From Propionibacteriaceae bacterium (GTDB lineage: Bacteria; Actinomycetota; Actinomycetes; Propionibacteriales; Propionibacteriaceae): a stretch of 10,334 nt of DNA. A program made the translations under genes and the position numbers. How positions within the stretch are numbered: position 1 is the first letter of the stretch; each line of letters begins with the position of its first letter. The stretch spans positions 1 to 10,334 of the forward strand of contig JAISCH010000220.1 in NCBI GenBank assembly GCA_031265725.1, written 5' to 3'. Positions 6,434 to 10,334 of the stretch are shown one piece after another. Under the pieces are notes generated by a model. That model did not search any database. It saw nothing but the letters and a program-made list of their open reading frames with translations, and was not told the DNA's origin.

Positions 6434-7596
6434 TGCTGACTCCCTTGATCGCGCACGGTCTCCAGCGCGTCCCGGAGCGCGGTCAACTGCGGCTCGGTGG
6501 GCGGGGACGCGCTCACATACTCGATGAATTCCCCGGCCACGGCCAGCGGGTCGAGCGCTGAGGTGACCCGGGAAATCCGGACACTCTCCCGCTCCGGTGG
6601 CGAATGCTGAATCAGCAACACCTGCGGGAAAAGCTGTTTGACCGCTTGAGTCAGGTGTTGCGGACGAACGGCGTCGGTGATTTGGACCCTCATCCAGCAA
6701 TCCCGCAATGGGTCGAGAGCCGGATCGGATAGCTCGGCCAGCGACCCACTCACCTCGCCCAGCTTCCTGGGCACCGGGGCCGGGACCAACTCCACCCGTG
6801 GCTGCGCGCCGCCCAACTCAACGATCACGCTGGATTTCTGCTGGCCCGCCTCGGAGAAGCTGTAAGCCAGCGGGGAGCCAGCGTAACGCGCCACCTCTGC
6901 CGGATTGCCGGTCTCGACCCGTTGCGGACGATGCAAATGGCCCAAGGCCAAATAATCGACCCCGGCAAAAACGCTGGCTGATACGCTGTCCACCCCGCCG
7001 ACAGTGATGTCCCGCTCTGACTCACTCGGCTTGCCCCCGCTGACAAAGGCGTGCGCCATCACCGCGACTGGAACTGGCCGGACTGGCATCCGTTTGGCGG
7101 CGTCCGCTCGTACCAAAGCCATCGCCCGGCTCAACACCGCTTCATGCGAACGCGGCAACGGCTCAGCCTCGGACGACCACTGCTCCACCGCCTCATCGAC
7201 AACGAGAAAGGGCAACGGATAGACCAAGCCAGCCAGCCTGGCGTCTTTGACGATCTCGACCGGCGTTCCCACCTGAGCGATATTGGTGACGACATGCAAG
7301 TCGGAACGCATCACAGCCGCCCCATAGCCCAACCGAGCCGCAGAATCATGATTCCCCGAGGTGATCACCACCTGAGTCAATCCGGCGAGGCGGCGCAAGG
7401 TGTCGGACAGCAACCGCACCGCTTCCACCGGCGGGATCGCCCGGTCGAAGATGTCACCAGCCACCAGCAGTGCGTCCGGACGGCTCTCCCGAACCAATTC
7501 GACCAGATGGTCGAGATAGCCAGCCTGATATTCCAGCAGCTCGACACCATGCAGTGTCCGCCCCAGATGCCAGTCCGAACTATGGATTATCTTCAC
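6430..7596 (-). CDS. sbcD: Exonuclease subunit SbcD (Mre11-like calcineurin-type phosphoesterase)
   Basis: SbcD supplies the Mn2+-dependent nuclease of SbcCD. From the GTG at 7596 it has 388 residues. All metal-ligand motifs are visible: D8-W-H10 (SSDWHLG), GDIFD with D48, GNHD (81-84), AHAF with H182, and GHLH with H220 and H222. The conserved block YAGSPLAYSFSE (238-249) follows, then a C-terminal cap that contacts SbcC. I chose the GTG because it yields the standard N terminus MKIIHSSDWHLG; the frame stays open upstream into repeat DNA, which would add about 33 atypical residues. AGGA lies eight bases before the GTG, but the same bases form TAGGAT, a possible -10 box seven bases from the start. 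The mRNA could therefore be leadered or leaderless. It overlaps sbcC by four bases. Confidence 0.95.
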   Translation of the reverse strand: MKIIHSSDWHLGRTLHGVELLEYQAGYLDHLVELVRESRPDALLVAGDIFDRAIPPVEAVRLLSDTLRRLAGLTQVVITSGNHDSAARLGYGAAVMRSDLHVVTNIAQVGTPVEIVKDARLAGLVYPLPFLVVDEAVEQWSSEAEPLPRSHEAVLSRAMALVRADAAKRMPVRPVPVAVMAHAFVSGGKPSESERDITVGGVDSVSASVFAGVDYLALGHLHRPQRVETGNPAEVARYAGSPLAYSFSEAGQQKSSVIVELGGAQPRVELVPAPVPRKLGEVSGSLAELSDPALDPLRDCWMRVQITDAVRPQHLTQAVKQLFPQVLLIQHSPPERESVRISRVTSALDPLAVAGEFIEYVSASPPTEPQLTALRDALETVRDQGSQQ

Positions 7597-7603
7597 GACG
7601 ACG

Positions 7604-7609
7604 ATCCTA
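7604..7609 (-). promoter_or_regulatory. TAGGAT: possible -10 box or ribosome binding site of sbcD
   Basis: Read on the minus strand, TAGGAT lies seven bases before the GTG of sbcD, the same geometry as TACAAT before yajQ. Its AGGA could alternatively serve as a Shine-Dalgarno sequence for a transcript starting further upstream, within the repeats. The first two bases of repeat copy A (7608-7609) form part of it. Confidence 0.35.
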
Positions 7610-7627
7610 GTCACGATTGAGGCGAGT

Positions 7628-7651
7628 GGAACGAAAGCTCGCTTTCGTTTC
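7628..7651. other. Hairpin of repeat copy A
   Basis: A nine-base-pair stem (ending A7636-T7643, with one G-T pair at 7629-7650) can add G7637-C7642. The region reads AACGAAAGC-TC-GCTTTCGTT at its core. Confidence 0.75.
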
Positions 7652-7708
7652 CGAGCCGATTGAGTGAATGATGCTCCGCAGGAGTTGATAGTCACGATTG
7701 AGGCGAGG

Positions 7709-7732
7709 CTGGCAAACGCTCGGGTTTGTCAG
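7709..7732. other. Hairpin of repeat copy B
   Basis: CTGGCAAAC pairs with GTTTGTCAG through nine pairs (one G-T) around the loop GCTCGG. It occupies the same register as the copy A hairpin shifted by 81 bases, with a different stem sequence. Confidence 0.75.
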
Positions 7733-7836
7733 TGAGCCGATTGAGTGAATGACGCTCTGTAAGAGCAGATAACCACCGGCACGGACAAAACTGGGCCAGC
7801 GCCACTTAAGCGGCAAAATGTTTTTGAATCGCGGTG

Positions 7837-7842
7837 TAAACT
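7837..7842 (+). promoter_or_regulatory. Possible -10 box (TAAACT) for the corA leader transcript
   Basis: TAAACT fits the TAnnnT pattern and would start transcription near 7849, giving a leader of about 150 bases before corA. No good -35 box lies at the right spacing; TTGAAT (7824-7829) is too close. Confidence 0.3.
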
Positions 7843-7860
7843 GACCGGAGAATTCCTTAC

Positions 7861-7910
7861 CAGCAGAGGAGGTACGTCATGTCTGACCAACCTCCAAGTC
7901 ATAGCTGCTG
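7861..7910 (+). promoter_or_regulatory. Stem that can hide the leader-ORF ribosome binding site
   Basis: GGAGGT (7868-7873) is the exact complement of ACCTCC (7890-7895) inside the leader ORF. CAGCAG (7861-7866), just upstream, is the exact complement of CTGCTG (7905-7910) at its end. Twelve base pairs can therefore form across an asymmetric internal loop and fold the whole leader ORF into one structure. A competing short stem, TACC (7858-7861) with GGTA (7871-7874), is also possible. Confidence 0.45.
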
Positions 7911-7911
7911 A
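7879..7911 (+). CDS. Ten-residue leader peptide upstream of corA
   Basis: This is a very short ORF encoding MSDQPPSHSC and ending in TGA. A perfect AGGAGGT (7867-7873) sits five bases upstream of the ATG, the strongest ribosome binding site in the window. It ends 87 bases before corA and is followed by a hairpin at 7925-7947. A Pro-Pro pair at residues 5-6 could slow ribosomes. In Salmonella, leader ORFs (mgtL, corL) upstream of magnesium transporter genes are known to control them, so the position is suggestive. The sequence shows no similarity I recognise to those peptides. Function is inferred from context only; a chance ATG behind a purine run is the alternative. Confidence 0.5.
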   Translation: MSDQPPSHSC

Positions 7912-7924
7912 TCTCGCCTTTTAT

Positions 7925-7947
7925 GATGCCCGGGATAGCTGGGCGTC
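7925..7947 (+). promoter_or_regulatory. Hairpin between the leader ORF and corA
   Basis: GATGCCC (7925-7931) pairs with GGGCGTC (7941-7947) through seven pairs including one T-G, around a nine-base loop. A moderately T-rich run (TTCCTGATTT) follows. It could be a weak attenuator or a pause site. A further GC stem around 7965-7980 lies just before the corA ribosome binding site. Confidence 0.4.
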
Positions 7948-7998
7948 TTCCTGATTTCAGTCTCCGCGCTATCGCCGCGCGACCACAAAGGAGTTCCA

Positions 7999-8931
7999 AT
8001 GCGCACCACCACGCCGAATTGGCTGAACCTCGTCCAGCCCACAACTGACCGCATCATTGCATTGGCCGACGACCTCGGCTTGCACGACCTGCTCCGCGAA
8101 GACCTGGTGCAGGCCCACCAGCGCCCCAAACTGGAGCGCTATGACGACACACTGTTCGCCGTCCTGCACACGGCGCGCTATGCCGACGCCGCCGAGGAGG
8201 TCCAATTCGCTGAAGTGCATGTGCTGGTCCGTCCCGATGAGATCGTCACCATCACGCATGGGGCCACCCGCGCCGTGGCGACCGCCCGCCGCCGTCTGCG
8301 CGACGACCAGGAAATCATGGCGCTCGGCGGTGAGGCCATTCTCTACGGGGTGCTCGACGCCGTTGTGGACGAGTACTCCCCGGTGGTCAAGGGATTGGCG
8401 CATGACATAGCGGAAATCGACTACGAAGTTTTCGGCGGAGACGCGAACGTTTCCCGACGGATTTGGAAGCTGACCGGCCAGGTCGCCGCATTCGACCGGG
8501 CCAGCCGGTCACTGCGCGAGGTATTGAACGGGCTTATCGCTGGATTCGCCAAACACGACGTCCCAGAAACCCTGCGCTCCTATCTGCGCGACGTGGCCGA
8601 CCATCTCACCGTGGTCACTGAGTCCACCGATCATTTCCGCAACCGGCTGCGGGACATCCTCACCGTGAACGCCGCCCTGATGAGCCAGCGCCAAATCGAG
8701 GAAATCCGCGAGTTGAACGAGGCCGGCCGTCAAGAGAACGAAGCTATGAAGAAAATCTCCGCTTGGGCCGCCATTATCTTCGCCCCCAGCCTGATCGGCG
8801 GCATCTACGGGATGAACTTCGACACCATGCCCGAATTGCACTGGGAGTACGGCTACCCCTTCGCCCTAGCCCTGATGGTCGTAGCGATGGTCGTCCTCTG
8901 GGCGATGTTCAAATTCAAGCGTTGGATTTGA
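7999..8931 (+). CDS. corA: CorA family magnesium/cobalt transport protein
   Basis: CorA proteins form homopentameric inner-membrane channels that take up Mg2+ and also Co2+ or Ni2+. The 310-residue protein has the expected large acidic N-terminal cytoplasmic domain and a long helical stalk (about 165-250). Two C-terminal membrane helices follow, near residues 251-270 and 286-303. The signature YGMNF (GMN at 271-273) follows the first helix, with MPEL in the periplasmic loop, and the tail is short and basic (KFKRWI). The start ATG has AAGGAG (7988-7993) five bases upstream. It sits behind an unusual leader with a small ORF and hairpins, which suggests post-transcriptional control. It diverges from sbcD; metB follows 98 bases downstream with its own promoter. 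Confidence 0.94.
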   Translation: MRTTTPNWLNLVQPTTDRIIALADDLGLHDLLREDLVQAHQRPKLERYDDTLFAVLHTARYADAAEEVQFAEVHVLVRPDEIVTITHGATRAVATARRRLRDDQEIMALGGEAILYGVLDAVVDEYSPVVKGLAHDIAEIDYEVFGGDANVSRRIWKLTGQVAAFDRASRSLREVLNGLIAGFAKHDVPETLRSYLRDVADHLTVVTESTDHFRNRLRDILTVNAALMSQRQIEEIRELNEAGRQENEAMKKISAWAAIIFAPSLIGGIYGMNFDTMPELHWEYGYPFALALMVVAMVVLWAMFKFKRWI

Positions 8932-9000
8932 ACCCGTCCCGCCCAACTCACCGCTTCACCACGGACAGATGAATATCGTTGCGAAATGTCTGGATGCAAA

Positions 9001-9008
9001 CGTATACG
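9001..9008. promoter_or_regulatory. Palindrome CGTATACG upstream of metB
   Basis: This perfect 8-base palindrome is flanked by A-runs, ten bases before the TAGAGT box. TTGCGA (8979-8984) lies 18 bases before TATACG, so the palindrome may be the -10 part of a second promoter rather than an operator. Confidence 0.25.
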
Positions 9009-9017
9009 AAAGTGCCG

Positions 9018-9023
9018 TAGAGT
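9018..9023 (+). promoter_or_regulatory. -10 box TAGAGT giving a probable leaderless metB transcript
   Basis: TAGAGT ends six bases before the GTG at 9030, and there is no Shine-Dalgarno sequence upstream of that GTG. The first three bases of the box also form an in-frame TAG, so translation cannot begin further upstream in this frame. Confidence 0.45.
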
Positions 9024-9029
9024 TGGCGT

Positions 9030-10181
9030 GTGAGCGAGCTATCCCGAGTCACCAAAGCGGTCCGTGCGGGGATCAACACCGATCCGGTATTCGGAGCGGT
9101 GGTGCCCCCGATCCAGTTGTCCTCGACCTACACTTTCTCCGGCTACGACGAACGCCGCGAGCATGTGTACTCGCGGTCGTCCAATCCGACCCGTGACCTG
9201 CTCGGCAAGGCCATCGCTGAATTGGAGTCCGGCTACGACGGTCTGATCACCTCCTCGGGGACGGGTGCGTGCCTGGTCTGTGTGGAGGCGTTGCTACCAG
9301 TTGGCGGCACCCTGCTCGCCCCCTTCGACTGTTACGGCGGTAGCTGGCGGCTGTTCGACGCCAAAGCCCGCAAAGGCCATTTCGAACTGCGCCTGGTCGA
9401 TTTCACCGACGAGAGCAGTTGGACCCCGGCTATCGCGGATCAACCTAGCCTGGTTTGGCTGGAATCGCCCTCGAATCCACTGCTGCGGGTCAGCGACATC
9501 GCCCAGATCGCCGCCGCCGCCAAAGCAGTCGGGGCAACGGTGGTGGCCGACAACACCTTCGCCACCCCAGCGTTGCTGCGGCCGATAGAACTCGGCGCTG
9601 ATGTGGTCGTTCATTCGGTGACGAAATACCTGAACGGCCATTCCGATCTGGTGGCCGGGGCCGTCGTCGCCGCCACCCAGGATTTGCACACTGAGTTGAG
9701 TTGGTGGGCCAATGCCCTTGGCGTGACCGGGAGCGCACTGGACTCCTACCTCTCCCTGCGCGGCTTGCGCACCTTCCATCTCCGCATGGCGGCGGCTCAG
9801 CAAAACGCCGCCGAGATAGCCGATTTCCTCGTCCAGCAGCCCACAGTGCGCAACGTCTACTATCCGGGGCTGAAAACCCATCCCAGCCACGAATTGGCCA
9901 CCCGGCAGCAGTCCGGTTACGGCGCTATCGTCAGCTTTGAATTGGCCGACGAGGCCGCCGCCGCCAGTTTCCTGAACAGCACATCCCTGTTCTGTCTGGC
10001 CGAATCCCTCGGCGGCGTCGAGTCCCTGGTCTCCCACCCAGCCACGATGACCCACCAAGCCGTGCCAGAAGCGTTGCGCGAAGCAGCCGGGATCACCCCC
10101 GGCCTGATCCGGCTGAGCATCGGCGTAGAAGACGTTGCCGACCTGATAACCGATCTCTCCCAAGCCCTAGCCAACGTCTAA
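9030..10181 (+). CDS. metB: Cystathionine gamma-synthase (PLP-dependent, MetB type)
   Basis: The enzyme joins an O-acylated homoserine to cysteine to give cystathionine in methionine synthesis, using pyridoxal phosphate. The 383 residues follow the Cys/Met-metabolism PLP family throughout: AVVPPIQLSSTYTFSGY, YSRSSNPTRD, ESPSNPLLRV, DNTFATPALL, then SVTKYLNGHSD. K199 there is the Schiff-base lysine, one residue off the E. coli MetB lysine. The blocks WWANALGVTGSALDSYLSLRGLRT and SLFCLAESLGGVESLVSHPATMTH follow. Overall the wording resembles enterobacterial MetB closely. Homologous O-acetylhomoserine sulfhydrylases or cystathionine gamma-lyases are alternatives that motifs alone cannot fully exclude. 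The GTG start is fixed by an in-frame stop at 9018 and probably lies at the transcript's 5' end. It converges with the ribF-like gene 39 bases away. Confidence 0.9.
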   Translation: MSELSRVTKAVRAGINTDPVFGAVVPPIQLSSTYTFSGYDERREHVYSRSSNPTRDLLGKAIAELESGYDGLITSSGTGACLVCVEALLPVGGTLLAPFDCYGGSWRLFDAKARKGHFELRLVDFTDESSWTPAIADQPSLVWLESPSNPLLRVSDIAQIAAAAKAVGATVVADNTFATPALLRPIELGADVVVHSVTKYLNGHSDLVAGAVVAATQDLHTELSWWANALGVTGSALDSYLSLRGLRTFHLRMAAAQQNAAEIADFLVQQPTVRNVYYPGLKTHPSHELATRQQSGYGAIVSFELADEAAAASFLNSTSLFCLAESLGGVESLVSHPATMTHQAVPEALREAAGITPGLIRLSIGVEDVADLITDLSQALANV

Positions 10182-10201
10182 GCCCCACTGACCCACCGAA
10201 A

Positions 10202-10212
10202 GCCGGATCGGC
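10202..10212. terminator. Small symmetric hairpin between metB and the ribF-like gene
   Basis: GCCG-GAT-CGGC forms a four-pair stem in the 39-base gap between two convergent genes, with AAA on its left and CAAA on its right. It is too short to be a convincing bidirectional terminator, but it is the only candidate there. Confidence 0.2.
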
Positions 10213-10220
10213 CAAACGAG

Positions 10221-10334
10221 TCACAGCCCGAGGATGGACTTGGTTTTGAGCACGTCGGCGCGCAATTGGGCTACTAGTTCGGTCACGCCGTTGAAACGGA
10301 CTTGGCCGCGAATCCGGTCGATGAATTCGACCAT
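10221..10334 (-). CDS. ribF: C-terminal end of a riboflavin kinase / FAD synthetase (partial)
   Basis: Only the last 37 codons and the TGA stop lie in the window; the rest continues past the right edge. The visible peptide contains VEFIDRIRGQVRFNG and VTELVAQLRADVLKTKSIL. These match the pattern at the very end of RibF riboflavin kinase domains: VEF-x-x-R-x-R-x-x-x-x-F followed by an x-L-x-x-Q-x-x-x-D-x helix. RibF makes FMN from riboflavin and then FAD. The assignment rests on a short stretch, so the family is likely but the complete protein cannot be checked here. Confidence 0.75.
   Translation of the reverse strand: MVEFIDRIRGQVRFNGVTELVAQLRADVLKTKSILGL

Larger units (their letters stand above)
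7608..7769. repeat. Two tandem 81-base structured repeats with covarying hairpins
   Basis: Copy A is 7608-7688 and copy B is 7689-7769, with no gap between them. Each begins with tagtcacgattgaggcgag (19 of 19 identical). Then comes a 26-base variable block, then gagccgattgagtgaatga (19 of 19 identical), then a 17-base tail with 11 matches. The variable block folds into a stem in both copies: 7628-7636 with 7643-7651 in A, and 7709-7717 with 7724-7732 in B, with the loops GCTCGC and GCTCGG. The tail also folds: 7674-7677 with 7681-7684 in A, and 7754-7758 with 7762-7766 in B. Differences between the copies mostly keep the pairing. The family is unknown to me; it could be a dispersed palindromic element or a structured RNA. 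Confidence 0.85.
7597..7998. other. Divergent sbcD-corA intergenic region
   Basis: This 402-base region between divergent genes has two parts. The sbcD side (7608-7769) is two tandem 81-base hairpin repeats. The corA side (about 7830-7998) holds a probable promoter, a 10-codon leader ORF and two or more hairpins before corA. I find no further gene in it. Confidence 0.7.

Noticed and set aside
6434..6700. N-terminal extension of SbcC
   Set aside because: The normal SbcC start is at 6433 with ATGA overlap to sbcD; the extension is the out-of-frame shadow of sbcD.
7608..7769. CRISPR array
   Set aside because: There are only two units, the variable part is itself a palindrome, and no cas genes are near.
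7607..7816. A 69-codon minus-strand ORF spanning the tandem repeats, with a 27-residue repeated peptide (HSIGS and RLNRD motifs)
   Set aside because: The period of 81 happens to be divisible by three, so a repeat in DNA becomes a repeat in protein. The differences between copies preserve base pairing and not the amino acids, and no ribosome binding site is evident.
7771..7998. M-box or other known magnesium or manganese riboswitch upstream of corA
   Set aside because: I cannot find the conserved M-box core or the length it needs; the leader is short and built around a small ORF.
8969..9196. A 75-codon plus-strand ORF starting before metB
   Set aside because: It overlaps metB in another frame and has no ribosome binding site or recognisable motif.
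9294..10163. A 289-codon minus-strand ORF opposite metB
   Set aside because: It is antisense to a clearly recognised MetB with all catalytic motifs; its glycine-rich composition is typical of a shadow frame.

Overview
The window is a GC-rich bacterial chromosome segment that looks actinobacterial. The clues are high GC, GTG starts, TAnnnT boxes that sit directly against start codons with no ribosome binding site, and actinobacterial-type YajQ, CorA and SbcCD proteins. A member of the Propionibacteriaceae or a related family is possible, but I cannot fix a genus. No rRNA, tRNA, insertion sequence, phage gene or CRISPR array was seen.

Layout, left to right. Bases 1-293 hold no gene I can support. 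A GC-rich stretch with small hairpins gives way abruptly to an AT-rich promoter. Next come a CPBP-family membrane metalloprotease (294-1217, unusually AT-rich), then yajQ and xth (exonuclease III) on the plus strand. Convergent to these, on the minus strand, are an AlkD-type DNA glycosylase gene and, further right, the sbcD-sbcC nuclease operon with a 4-base ATGA overlap. Three of the six genes between 1300 and 7600 therefore encode a complete nuclease or glycosylase, and a fourth (sbcD) completes the SbcCD complex. Together they give a DNA-repair cluster for abasic sites (Xth), alkylated bases (AlkD) and hairpin or blocked ends (SbcCD). On the right, corA (Mg2+/Co2+ channel) and metB (cystathionine gamma-synthase) lie on the plus strand. 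The last 37 codons of a minus-strand ribF-like gene enter from the right edge.

The most unusual part is the roughly 400-base divergent interval between sbcD and corA. Its sbcD side carries two exactly adjacent 81-base repeats (7608-7769). Each has two invariant 19-base blocks around a hairpin of variable sequence, plus a second small hairpin. Base changes between the copies are largely compensatory in both hairpins, so a folded RNA or DNA structure seems to be what is conserved. Its corA side carries a 10-codon leader ORF with a perfect Shine-Dalgarno sequence that can pair with the leader's own codons. A second hairpin lies before corA. This has the architecture of a translation-coupled attenuator for a magnesium transporter.

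Several genes (yajQ, metB, possibly sbcD) seem to be transcribed as leaderless mRNAs.
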